Source: an uncultured Eubacteriales bacterium (GTDB taxonomy: Bacteria > Bacillota > Clostridia > Oscillospirales > Oscillospiraceae). From it: a stretch of DNA of 18,349 bases. Below the pieces are notes generated by a model. The model was not told where the DNA came from and did not search any database. It worked only from the letters and a program-made list of their open reading frames with translations. The translations under genes were made by a program, and so were the position numbers. The stretch covers positions 1 to 18,349 of the forward strand of contig URXY01000038.1 of NCBI GenBank assembly GCA_900552015.1, written 5' to 3'. Positions 1-7,242 of the stretch are shown piece by piece. The stretch's first letter is position 1, and every line of letters starts with the position of its first letter.

Positions 1-16
1 ATAGGAGGTTTTACTC

Positions 17-46
17 ATGCTAAAGCTATTTTTCTTCCCCCGGTAG
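17..46 (+). other. possible 9-codon leader-like ORF at the window edge
   Basis: An AGGAGG ribosome binding site at 3-8 stands 8 nt before an ATG at 17, which opens a 9-residue frame (MLKLFFFPR) ending in TAG at 44-46. The stop codon lies inside the hairpin at 37-55, an arrangement that could act as a leader peptide. The frame is very short and nothing upstream is visible, so it may be chance or the remnant of a mobile element. I recognise no homolog. Confidence 0.2.
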
Positions 47-55
47 AACCGGGGG
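37..55. repeat. GC-rich inverted repeat (hairpin)
   Basis: The arms CCCCCGGT (37-44) and ACCGGGGG (48-55) are perfectly complementary around an AGA loop. A second, smaller hairpin (CGCC, TGAA loop, GGCG) follows at 67-78. No T-tract follows the first stem, so it is not a classical terminator. The function is unknown, and a subterminal hairpin of an insertion sequence cut by the window edge is one possibility. Confidence 0.5.
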
Positions 56-86
56 GGGTATTTCCACGCCTGAAGGCGCCAAACAT

Positions 87-119
87 AAAAAAGCTCGGAC
101 GCAAGTCCGAGCTTTTTTC
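87..119. terminator. bidirectional intrinsic terminator
   Basis: A perfect 10-bp stem (AAGCTCGGAC at 91-100, GTCCGAGCTT at 105-114) closes a GCAA tetraloop, with an A-run on the left and a T-run on the right. It therefore works on both strands. On the minus strand it lies about 10 nt past the lipoprotein stop and should end the topoisomerase-to-lipoprotein operon. On the plus strand it would end whatever enters from the left edge. Confidence 0.9.
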
Positions 120-128
120 TTATTCTTT

Positions 129-773
129 TTACGCTTCCCGCAGCACGACCTCCACGATGCCGACGTCGTCGGTATCGGGATAGAAGTACACCTGCCATGG
201 CTGTTCGAAGTTCGGTTCTACCTCGCTCTGCACTTCGCGCACCATCTCGCGCAGGCCGTCGCGGTCGGTCGTAAAATAGCCGAAGCGCACGGCAACGCGC
301 TTCACCGTCCCCTCCTCCGCCGTCAGGCGCAGAAGGTCAGGCAGCGCTTCCGTACTGGTGGCGGTGATGATGGCCGCCTGCTCCTCCGCCGTACGGCGGT
401 AGCCGAGGCGCACGCGCATCTCGTAGTAGCCGTGCTCCCGCGCGTCGGTATAGCTGATGTATTCGAGCAGGTATGCGCCCAGCGCCGTATCCTCCTGCAC
501 CTCGCGGCAGGCCTGCTCCGCCATCGACGCGGCCTCCTCATCGTTTCCGTAGATACGGACGGTCCCCTCCTCGCTGTGCTCGCCGAGGAGCAGCAGCAGG
601 GCGTTGACAAGGTCCTGATAGCTGTCGGCCCGCAGGGTGTCGGCGTTCTCGTTCTCCCAGTAGACCTCGCTGTGCGGCGCGGAGACGGAGTAGCTGCGCT
701 CGAGCACGATGTTGCCGCAGCCCGCGAGCGTCAGGCAGAGCGCCAGCGTAAGCGGTATGAACTTTTTGCGCAC
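129..773 (-). CDS. small lipoprotein of unknown function
   Basis: This 214-residue protein begins with a type II signal peptide: a basic MRKK start, a hydrophobic stretch, and the lipobox LAGC with the lipidated cysteine at residue 19. It should be anchored to the outer face of the membrane. The mature part is acidic and soluble-looking, with no further membrane segment. Two segments look alike (VRLGYRRT near residue 122 and VRFGYFTT near 162), hinting at a duplicated alpha/beta unit. The start is a GTG at 771-773, preceded by a GAGGAGG ribosome binding site. It is the last gene of the minus-strand operon, 36 nt after the LUD gene, and the terminator follows directly. I do not recognise the family. 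Confidence 0.8.
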   Translation of the reverse strand: MRKKFIPLTLALCLTLAGCGNIVLERSYSVSAPHSEVYWENENADTLRADSYQDLVNALLLLLGEHSEEGTVRIYGNDEEAASMAEQACREVQEDTALGAYLLEYISYTDAREHGYYEMRVRLGYRRTAEEQAAIITATSTEALPDLLRLTAEEGTVKRVAVRFGYFTTDRDGLREMVREVQSEVEPNFEQPWQVYFYPDTDDVGIVEVVLREA

Positions 774-809
774 GGCGCCTCGCCTCCTCTCTTTTCCTCC
801 GCTTTTTTC

Positions 810-1415
810 TCAGTAGCCGAGCGGCTCGTCGACGAGCACGACCTCGCTCTCGCAGCTTCGGATGGCCTCCCACATCACGACAAGGCCGCGGCAGATGCGC
901 TGCGGGCTCTTGCAGTCGTAGCAGCGGTCGCCGTTCACCGCGCAGGGCGTCTTCACGCCGAGGCGCTGAGCGTTCTTCGGCGCGGAGATGTTGCGGGCGC
1001 GCCAGAGCGCTTCGTTATAGGTCGGCGCAAGCTTGTTGCTGCCGACGACGTACCATACCTTTTTGTGGCCGAAGAGCGACGACGCCACGCGGTTGCCCGT
1101 GCCGTCGATGTTGATGATCTCGCCGGTCTCGGCAAGGCCGTTGGCCGAGAGCAGATAGTGCTCGCAGGTCGCTGCCTTTTCACGCACCTCATCGGCATTC
1201 ATGCCCTCGGGCACGTTCCAGTGGCTGTAGATCGTGTTGTGCTTGCCGAGGCTTTCAAAAAGCCCCATCTCCGCGAGCGTCATACTGCCGCCGAACGACA
1301 CGCTCGCGCCGTCGATCTGCCGGTTCAGGTAGTCCGCCGCTTCCTTCGCCGTCGCGAAGGTCGACACGGCAAAGCCGCGTTCTTTGAGATTCTTTTCCAC
1401 TGCCGTAAGATCCAT
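810..1415 (-). CDS. LUD domain protein (lactate utilization / DUF162 family)
   Basis: At 201 residues this matches a stand-alone LUD domain, the fold of LutC/YkgG and of the N-terminal part of LutB. Signature segments are FGGSMT (41-46), the MGLFE region just after it, and INIDGTGNRVAS (101-112). The C-terminal part carries four cysteines (C158, C165, C168, C175), which look like a metal or Fe-S site. LutABC proteins oxidise L-lactate, but no lutA or lutB is present here, so the substrate of this copy is unknown. A GCAGGAGG ribosome binding site precedes the ATG at 1415. The gene sits 32 nt after yitT and 36 nt before the lipoprotein, in the same operon. Confidence 0.85.
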   Translation of the reverse strand: MDLTAVEKNLKERGFAVSTFATAKEAADYLNRQIDGASVSFGGSMTLAEMGLFESLGKHNTIYSHWNVPEGMNADEVREKAATCEHYLLSANGLAETGEIINIDGTGNRVASSLFGHKKVWYVVGSNKLAPTYNEALWRARNISAPKNAQRLGVKTPCAVNGDRCYDCKSPQRICRGLVVMWEAIRSCESEVVLVDEPLGY

Positions 1416-1447
1416 ATTCTTGCCTCCTGCTTGCCAAAGCTAAGATA

Positions 1448-2317
1448 TTAAAGCCCCTTGGGGTTATAAACGCCGAAGCCCTCGCCCAGCACCTCGCTCG
1501 CGTCGCACACGATGAAAAAGGCGTCGGGGTCCAGCTCTTTAATGAAGCGCTTGATGGACACGACCTCCTTATTGCGCACTGCGCACAGCAGCAGCGGACG
1601 GTCTGAGCCCGTGTAGACGCCTTTGCCGTTCAAAAGCGTCGCGCCCATGTCGCGCGCGATCATCTCCTGCATGATCTCTTCGTACTTATCGCTGATGATA
1701 TAAGCGAGCTTGGCTGTGTTCTGTCCATATACGACAAGGTCGAGCACCTTGGTCGTGATGTAGAGCGCAAGCGCGCCGTAAAGGGCGTTATTGAGGCTCC
1801 TGAACACCGCGGCATAGATCAGAATGATCGTCAGATCGATGCCAAGGCAGATATTGCCGATGGACAGTCGCTCGACATACGAGCGCACGATCCACGCGCC
1901 GAGCTCCGAGCCGCCGGTGGTCGCCTCCTCGCGGAAGATGAGGCCCGAGGCGACACCGAGCGTCACGCCGCCGTACAGGCACGCGAGCAGCGGATCCATG
2001 GGCGAAAACTGGTGGATCACATCGACCACATCGATCAGGACCGAGCTCAGCGCCATCGTGTAGATGGACTTCACCAAAAATGCAAAGCCGAATTTTTTCA
2101 GTCCCACAATGAACAGCGGCACATTGAGCACAATGATCATCACGCCGACCGGCAGCACCGGGATAAAAAAGTTGATGATCTGCGAGATACCCGTAAAGCC
2201 GCCGACCGTAAAGTCGTTGGGCGCATAAAACCAGTTGAACGACAGCGCGTACAGTACGCACGCCAGCGTGATGATGACATAGCTGCGCACCTGCTCGTGA
2301 ACACTCTCTTTTTTCAT
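1448..2317 (-). CDS. YitT family membrane protein
   Basis: This is a 289-residue protein. The first two thirds hold about five or six hydrophobic segments (YitT membrane domain, DUF161). The C-terminal soluble DUF2179 domain contains the typical GATLLNGKGVYTG segment, then LLCAVRNKE and DPDAFFIVCDASEVLGEGF. YitT proteins are common in Firmicutes. Their transport or sensing function is not established. I chose the ATG at 2317 because its ribosome binding site GGGAGGAG (2326-2333) lies 8 nt upstream. An in-frame ATG at 2335 would translate through that site. The gene follows the topoisomerase by 45 nt and precedes the LUD gene by 32 nt, so all are probably co-transcribed. Confidence 0.9.
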   Translation of the reverse strand: MKKESVHEQVRSYVIITLACVLYALSFNWFYAPNDFTVGGFTGISQIINFFIPVLPVGVMIIVLNVPLFIVGLKKFGFAFLVKSIYTMALSSVLIDVVDVIHQFSPMDPLLACLYGGVTLGVASGLIFREEATTGGSELGAWIVRSYVERLSIGNICLGIDLTIILIYAAVFRSLNNALYGALALYITTKVLDLVVYGQNTAKLAYIISDKYEEIMQEMIARDMGATLLNGKGVYTGSDRPLLLCAVRNKEVVSIKRFIKELDPDAFFIVCDASEVLGEGFGVYNPKGL

Positions 2318-2362
2318 AGACTTCTCTCCTCCCATATTCTCTTCTCTGGTATCCTCCCGCTG

Positions 2363-4603
2363 TCAGATGAGCGAGAGCTGCTTATCGTCGCTGTCCTCTG
2401 TTTTGAGCAGCGCGCCCGTCGCGGGGATGCTGCGCCCGCGGTAGCGTGCAAGGTCGGTGATGCCGGTCTCCTCGGGGAAGCGGACCGTATCGAGCGTGTA
2501 CTTCTTTTTGAGCGTCAGCAGCGCGACGCCCTGCGTCGTGCGCGTCGTCTTCACGCCGAGGAGCGCCGTGCTCACGATGAGCACGCGCGGCTCGGTCGAA
2601 TAGACGGCGATCTCGCGGTCCTCCCTAATGTGCAGCATCGCGCTCAGAGGGCTCTTATCGCTGTAAGCGCCCGTCAGACGGCGGCGGTTCGAGGTCGTCT
2701 TGTAAGCGGACAGCTCGACCTTCGCGGCTTTGCCGTTTTCAAAGAAGAAGATCATATAGCCGCTGTAGTCGCCCGGCAGCACCATGCCCATGACGCTCTC
2801 GCCCTCGTCCATGCCGAGCTTGGCGGGCAGGTAATCGCCCAGCTGGCTCGCTTTGCCGTCGGCAAACTCGCTCACGCGCGTCTTGTAGACCTGCGCCTTG
2901 TCGGTGAAGAACATGAGCTCGGCGGCATTGGAGCTCTCCACGCTCACGCTGAGCGCATCGTCCTCCTTGAACTTCTGCTCGCCGGACATACGCAGCGACT
3001 GCGGCGTGATCTTTTTGAAGTACCCGTGCTGCGACAAAAAGAGTGTGACGGGATAATCCTCCACGGGGTCATCCTCCACCTCCGCATCCTCGACAAAGTC
3101 GTAGACGATGCCGGTACGGCGGGGCTCGGCGTACTTTTTGCGCACGTCCTCGAGCTCCGTGATGATGATCTTGCGGATGCGCGACGGGCGCGCGAGCGTA
3201 TCCTCAAGGTCTTCGATCTCCGACTCCAGAGAAGCCGTTTCTTCCACGCGCTTTAAGATATACTCGCGGTTGATGTTGCGCAGCTTGATCTCGGCAACAT
3301 ATTCCGCCTGGATCTGGTCGATGCCGAAGCCGATCATCAGGTTTGGCACGACGTCGGCCTCCTTCTCCGTCTCGCGGATGATCTTGATGGCCTTGTCGAT
3401 ATCGAGCAGTATCTTTTTGAGGCCCTTCAAGAGGTGCAGCTTGTCCTGCCGCTTTTTGAGCACGAAGTACACGCGGCGCTTGACGCTCTCGGTGCGCCAC
3501 GCGCACCACTCGTCCAGAAGCTCGCGCACGCCCATCACGCGCGGCATACCGCCGATGAGGACGTTGAAGTTGCACGACGCCGTATCCTGCAGCGTCGTCG
3601 CCTTGAAGAGCTTCTGCATCAGCTTGTCGGGGTCCGCTCCGCGCTTTAGGTCGATCGTCAGCTTGAGGCCGGAGAGGTCCGTCTCGTCGCGCATATCGGA
3701 AATTTCCTTCACCTTGCCCACCTTGATAAGCTCGGCGACCTTGTCCATGATGGCCTCGGTCGTGGTGGTGTAGGGAATTTCGTAAATTTCGATGAGATTT
3801 TCCTTTTTGTCGTAGCGCCAGCGGGCGCGCACCTTCACACCGCCGCGGCCAGTGTTGTAGATATCCTCGATGGCGCGCGGGTCGTACAATACCTCGCCGC
3901 CGGTGGGAAAATCAGGGGCAAGCAAGGTCTCGCTGATGCGCACCTCGGGATTTTTGAGAAAGGCGATCGTCGTGTCGCAGACCTCGCCTAAATTGAAGCC
4001 GCACAGCTGGCTCGCCATGCCGACCGCGATGCCCTGGTTGGCCGAGACCAGGATATTCGGGAACGTCGTTGGCAGCAGCGCCGGCTCCTTCATCGAATTA
4101 TCGTAGTTATCGACGAAATCGACGGTGTCGGAGTCGATGTCACGGAAGAGCTCGGCGCAGATGGGCGCGAGCTTGGCCTCGGTGTATCGGCTGGCCGCCC
4201 ACGCCATGTCGCGCGAGTAGACCTTACCGAAGTTGCCCTTCGAGTCGACGAAGGGGTGCAGCAGCGCGCCGTAGCCCTTGGAAAGGCGCACCATCGTGTC
4301 ATAGATCGCGGCGTCGCCGTGGGGGTTCAGGCGCATCGTCTGTCCGACGATGTTCGCGCTCTTCGTGCGCGCGCCGGAGAGAAGCCCCATTTTGTACATC
4401 GTGTAAAGGAGCTTTCGGTGCGAGGGCTTGAAGCCGTCGATCTCCGGGATGGCGCGTGAGACGATGACGGACATCGCGTAGGGCATATAGTTCGTTTCCA
4501 GCGTCTCGGTGATATTCTGCTCCACCACATCCGCGTGGAGGCCCATGACGTTCGGGTCCGCACGGCGGTGGGTCTGCTTGGGTGTTTTGTCGCTTTTCTT
4601 CAT
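2363..4603 (-). CDS. parC: type IIA topoisomerase subunit A (ParC/GyrA-like, short form)
   Basis: This is the 746-residue DNA cleavage and rejoining subunit of a type IIA topoisomerase. The N-terminal domain has the winged-helix core with the catalytic tyrosine Y140 in AASRYTEAKLAP, preceded by R139. The LNPHGDAAIYDTMVR block (92-106) corresponds to the quinolone-binding region. The position equivalent to E. coli GyrA Ser83 is alanine (A98), and the Asp87 equivalent is D102. A coiled tower region (about 370-500) and a shortened beta-pinwheel (about 510-725) follow. I see no GyrA box (QRRGGKG) in the pinwheel, which favours a topoisomerase IV type over gyrase. Typical GyrA and ParC proteins are 800 residues or longer. 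No B-subunit gene is adjacent: the upstream neighbour is the divergent csoR. The ATG at 4603 has a modest GAGGT ribosome binding site. It is the first gene of the minus-strand operon. Confidence 0.88.
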   Translation of the reverse strand: MKKSDKTPKQTHRRADPNVMGLHADVVEQNITETLETNYMPYAMSVIVSRAIPEIDGFKPSHRKLLYTMYKMGLLSGARTKSANIVGQTMRLNPHGDAAIYDTMVRLSKGYGALLHPFVDSKGNFGKVYSRDMAWAASRYTEAKLAPICAELFRDIDSDTVDFVDNYDNSMKEPALLPTTFPNILVSANQGIAVGMASQLCGFNLGEVCDTTIAFLKNPEVRISETLLAPDFPTGGEVLYDPRAIEDIYNTGRGGVKVRARWRYDKKENLIEIYEIPYTTTTEAIMDKVAELIKVGKVKEISDMRDETDLSGLKLTIDLKRGADPDKLMQKLFKATTLQDTASCNFNVLIGGMPRVMGVRELLDEWCAWRTESVKRRVYFVLKKRQDKLHLLKGLKKILLDIDKAIKIIRETEKEADVVPNLMIGFGIDQIQAEYVAEIKLRNINREYILKRVEETASLESEIEDLEDTLARPSRIRKIIITELEDVRKKYAEPRRTGIVYDFVEDAEVEDDPVEDYPVTLFLSQHGYFKKITPQSLRMSGEQKFKEDDALSVSVESSNAAELMFFTDKAQVYKTRVSEFADGKASQLGDYLPAKLGMDEGESVMGMVLPGDYSGYMIFFFENGKAAKVELSAYKTTSNRRRLTGAYSDKSPLSAMLHIREDREIAVYSTEPRVLIVSTALLGVKTTRTTQGVALLTLKKKYTLDTVRFPEETGITDLARYRGRSIPATGALLKTEDSDDKQLSLI

Positions 4604-4745
4604 TCGGATACCTCAATATCTGCGGCGGTACAAAATGGCCGCCAAACATACTATTTCTAATATATCCTATCACACTTTTTTATGCTCTGCAACACCGCGG
4701 CGAAAGAGAAAATTTTTCTCTCCCGCCGCTCTTCTTTGCCGCGTA

Positions 4746-4775
4746 TTGACAAAGAGCGCTCTTCCAGTATACAAT
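4746..4775 (+). promoter_or_regulatory. csoR promoter
   Basis: A perfect -35 hexamer TTGACA (4746-4751) is followed by a -10 candidate, either TATACA at 4768 (16-nt spacer) or TACAAT at 4770 (18-nt spacer). The CsoR-like operator directly downstream overlaps the expected transcription start, as expected for autoregulation. Confidence 0.7.
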
Positions 4776-4779
4776 GCAG

Positions 4780-4795
4780 ATACCCCAACAGGTAT
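4780..4795 (+). promoter_or_regulatory. candidate CsoR operator 1 (csoR promoter)
   Basis: ATACCCCAACAGGTAT is an imperfect palindrome with ATACC at one end and GGTAT at the other. It resembles known CsoR boxes such as the copZA operator of Bacillus. It sits between the -10 element and the ribosome binding site of csoR. Two related 16-nt sites lie in front of the ATPase gene. The assignment rests on pattern similarity and gene context. Confidence 0.6.
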
Positions 4796-4807
4796 GGAGG
4801 TCAAACA

Positions 4808-5083
4808 ATGAGACAATGTATGGACGCCGACAACCTGCACCGCAGGCTCAAAAAGATCATCGGCCAGGTGCAGGCCATCGACCGCATGGTGGACGAGGAT
4901 GTTCCCTGCGAGGATGTGCTCGCGCAGATCAATGCGGCCAAATCCGCGCTGCACGGCTGCGGCAAGGTCGTGCTCGAGGGGCACATCAAGCACTGCGTGC
5001 GCGACGGCATCAAGCACGGCGACGCAGACAAGACCATCGAGAGCTTCACGAAGGCGGTCGAGCGCTTTTCGAACATGGGCTGA
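4808..5083 (+). CDS. csoR: CsoR-family metal-sensing transcriptional repressor
   Basis: This is a 91-residue all-helical DUF156 repressor. Family landmarks are visible: LHRRLKKIIGQVQAIDRMV near the N-terminus, VPCEDVLAQINAAKSAL, and GHIKHCVRDGI. The ligand set is C34, H59 and C63, the Cys-His-Cys pattern of copper-responsive CsoR; CstR lacks the histidine and RcnR has extra histidines. C4 and C51 are additional cysteines. In the metal-free state CsoR binds the operator, and Cu(I) binding releases it. A GGAGG ribosome binding site lies 7 nt before the ATG. A terminator at 5108-5143 separates it from the ATPase, which has its own promoter and operator candidates. The likely targets are its own promoter and the ATPase gene. 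Confidence 0.9.
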   Translation: MRQCMDADNLHRRLKKIIGQVQAIDRMVDEDVPCEDVLAQINAAKSALHGCGKVVLEGHIKHCVRDGIKHGDADKTIESFTKAVERFSNMG

Positions 5084-5107
5084 GTGCACATTTATCAGAA
5101 TAACATG

Positions 5108-5143
5108 AAAAGAGCGAAGCATTTGTGCTGCTTCGCTCTTTTT
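5108..5143 (+). terminator. intrinsic terminator after csoR
   Basis: A perfect 14-bp stem (AAAAGAGCGAAGCA at 5108-5121, TGCTTCGCTCTTTT at 5129-5142) encloses a 7-nt loop and ends in a T-run. It ends the csoR transcript just before the ATPase promoter, so the two genes are regulated in parallel and not as one message. Confidence 0.88.
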
Positions 5144-5149
5144 GTGCGC

Positions 5150-5178
5150 TTGACAACCTATACCCCCATATGTATAAT
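5150..5178 (+). promoter_or_regulatory. consensus promoter of the metal ATPase gene
   Basis: TTGACA (5150-5155), a 17-nt spacer and TATAAT (5173-5178) form a perfect sigma-A-type promoter. Such a strong promoter needs repression, and a CsoR-like site occupies its spacer and part of the -10 box. Confidence 0.92.
5160..5175 (+). promoter_or_regulatory. candidate CsoR operator 2 (inside the ATPase promoter spacer)
   Basis: ATACCCCCATATGTAT lies between the -35 and -10 elements and overlaps the -10. It shares its length and its ends (ATACC, GTAT) with operator 1. Binding here would block RNA polymerase. Confidence 0.6.
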
Positions 5179-5184
5179 AAGCCT

Positions 5185-5200
5185 ATACCTCCTACGGTAC
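5185..5200 (+). promoter_or_regulatory. candidate CsoR operator 3 (ATPase transcription start)
   Basis: ATACCTCCTACGGTAC is a third 16-nt site of the same pattern. Its start lies 25 nt after the start of operator 2, at or just after the expected transcription start. The spacing suggests two CsoR tetramers side by side. It is inferred from sequence similarity only. Confidence 0.5.
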
Positions 5201-5218
5201 AGAAAGGAGCATTCTTCC

Positions 5219-7138
5219 GTGAAACTGGCAATGGGAAAGCTGGAGCATTTTTTAGAGCTGGGCGGCACAAAAAAAGACATCATGCTGCTCGTGATCTCCG
5301 GCATCTCGCTGATCGTCAGCATTTTTAATCTCGCCCCCCTGCCGTTCGACGCTGCATGGGCCGCGATCCTTCTGTGCGGCATCCCCATCATTTTAGAGGC
5401 CGTCATCGGCCTTGTGACGGCGTTCGACATCAAGGCGGACGTGCTCGTCTCTCTCGCGCTGATCGCGTCGGTCTGCATCGGTGAGGATTTCGCCGCGGGC
5501 GAGGTCGCGTTCATCATGCAGCTCGGCGGCCTGCTCGAAGAGCTGACCGTCGCCCGCGCCCGCGCGGGCATTGAAAAGCTCGTCCATCTGACGCCGCAGA
5601 CCGCGCGCGTCATCTCAGGCAGCGAAGAACACATCGTTCCTGCTGAAGAAGTCAAGGTCGGCGACCTGCTGCGCGTGCTGCCCGGTGAGACCATCCCCGT
5701 CGACGGCGAGATCGTGTCCGGTCAGACGTCCGTCGATCAGGCCGTCATGACGGGCGAATCACTGCCGGTCGACAAAGGCATCGGCGACGAGGTCTCCTCC
5801 GGCACGGTCAACCAGTTCGGTTCCTTTGACATGAAGGCCACGAAGGTCGGCGAGGACAGCTCCATTCAGTGCATGATCCGCCTTGTCCAGTCCGCCGACG
5901 CCGGTAAGGCCAGGATCGTCGGCCTCGCCGACCGCTGGGCGACATGGATCGTCGTCATCGCCCTCTCCGCCGCGGCGCTGACGTGGCTCATCTCCGGCGA
6001 GATCATCCGCGCGGTGACGATCCTGGTCGTCTTCTGCCCCTGCGCGCTCGTGCTGGCAACGCCGACTGCCATCATGGCCGCCATCGGCAACGCGAGCAGG
6101 CACGGCTTTCTGGTCCGCGAGGGCAACGCGCTCGAGCGTCTCGCCGCCGTGAAGAAGATCACCTTCGACAAGACCGGCGCGCTGACCTATGGCACGCCGA
6201 GGGTCGTCAAGGTCGTGAGCGCTGACGACCGCATCTCCGAAGAAATGGTCTATGCCGTCTGCGCATCGGCCGAGCGCTTTTCTGAGCACCCGCTGGGCAG
6301 GGCCGTTGTGCGCTGCTACCGTCAGGACATGGGCGGTGCGCTCAAAGACGTCACCGGCTTCACCATGATCCCCGGGCGCGGCGTTTCGGCGAGCATCGAC
6401 GGCAGTGCCGTGCTCGCGGGCAATGCAAAAATGCTCAAAGAGCAGGCCGTTGCTCTTCCCGCCGCGCTTTCCGTGCAGGCAGCGCAGCAGCGCTCGCAGG
6501 GCTGCACGGTCATTTATGTTGCCATCGGCGGCAAGGCCGCAGGCCTCATCGCCCTGTCCGACACCATCCGGGAAGAGAGCGCAGATATGGTCAGTCAGCT
6601 CGCGGCACTGCAAGTCCAGCCCGTGCTGCTCACGGGCGACCATCCCAACGCTGCCGAAGCCATCGCCGCGCGGCTCCACATCGGCGAGGTGTATGCAAAC
6701 TGCCTGCCCGAGGACAAGCTCACCCACATCCGCGCCTATCAGGCCGCAGGCGAAAGGGTCTGCATGATCGGCGACGGTGTAAACGACGCGCCCGCGCTCA
6801 AGGCCGCCGATGTCGGCATCGCGATGGGCGGCGTCGGCAGCGACATTGCCGTGGACGCCGCGGATATCGTGCTCGTGGACGACGAGGTAAAGGAGCTGCC
6901 GCACCTCATCGCCCTCTCCAAGCGCATGATGACCACCATCAAGATCAACATGACCTTCTCGATGGCACTCAACTTCCTTGCCATCACGCTCGCCATCATT
7001 GGCGCGCTCGGTCCCGTCGTCGGCGCTCTGGTGCACAACGCAGGCAGCGTTCTTGTCATCATCAATTCAGCTCTGCTGTTAAAATGGAGGAAAAATGCCT
7101 CGCAGAGTTTCGCGTCCACAGACGCAAAATCTGTTTAA
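5219..7138 (+). CDS. P1B-type heavy-metal translocating ATPase (efflux pump)
   Basis: This 639-residue membrane ATPase should export a soft metal ion. Visible motifs are TGES (178-181) in the actuator domain, the metal-site CPC (273-275) in a membrane helix, phosphorylated D317 in DKTGALT, the P1B-specific HP (357-358), and GDGVNDAP from 518. The last membrane segments carry HNAGSVLVIINSALLL. There is no N-terminal CxxC (HMA) metal-binding domain, so the protein starts almost directly at the first helices. The usual DKTGT is DKTGA here. CPC with a CsoR neighbour suggests Cu(I). The HNAGS ending differs from classical CopA (NX6YN, MxxSS) and recalls Zn/Cd or CtpC-like pumps, so the substrate is uncertain. 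I chose the GTG at 5219, with AAAGGAG 9 nt upstream, because the longer frame would run through the terminator and promoter. Confidence 0.88.
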   Translation: MKLAMGKLEHFLELGGTKKDIMLLVISGISLIVSIFNLAPLPFDAAWAAILLCGIPIILEAVIGLVTAFDIKADVLVSLALIASVCIGEDFAAGEVAFIMQLGGLLEELTVARARAGIEKLVHLTPQTARVISGSEEHIVPAEEVKVGDLLRVLPGETIPVDGEIVSGQTSVDQAVMTGESLPVDKGIGDEVSSGTVNQFGSFDMKATKVGEDSSIQCMIRLVQSADAGKARIVGLADRWATWIVVIALSAAALTWLISGEIIRAVTILVVFCPCALVLATPTAIMAAIGNASRHGFLVREGNALERLAAVKKITFDKTGALTYGTPRVVKVVSADDRISEEMVYAVCASAERFSEHPLGRAVVRCYRQDMGGALKDVTGFTMIPGRGVSASIDGSAVLAGNAKMLKEQAVALPAALSVQAAQQRSQGCTVIYVAIGGKAAGLIALSDTIREESADMVSQLAALQVQPVLLTGDHPNAAEAIAARLHIGEVYANCLPEDKLTHIRAYQAAGERVCMIGDGVNDAPALKAADVGIAMGGVGSDIAVDAADIVLVDDEVKELPHLIALSKRMMTTIKINMTFSMALNFLAITLAIIGALGPVVGALVHNAGSVLVIINSALLLKWRKNASQSFASTDAKSV

Positions 7139-7242
7139 TTGTAAATTACGACGACAGGTGCGTCGGAATCTACTCTTTGCGTGGAGTGCGTGTCGCAGCC
7201 GCTCTCTGAGTGGCAAGGCACGAAGCGAAGCGAAACCTTTTC

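Noticed and set aside
810..2317. Lactate utilization operon
   Set aside because: Only a single LUD-domain gene is present; no lutA, lutB or lactate permease is visible.
2012..3256. 414-codon plus-strand frame opposite yitT and the topoisomerase gene
   Set aside because: Antisense shadow with His/Arg/Asp-rich low-information composition.
5084..5218. N-terminal extension of the metal ATPase
   Set aside because: The frame runs through the csoR terminator and the ATPase promoter; the GTG at 5219 has a proper ribosome binding site. No CxxC metal-binding domain is encoded there either.
5759..7036. 425-codon minus-strand frame opposite the metal ATPase
   Set aside because: Antisense to a gene with all P-type ATPase motifs; composition is His/Asp/Arg-rich and it has no family features.
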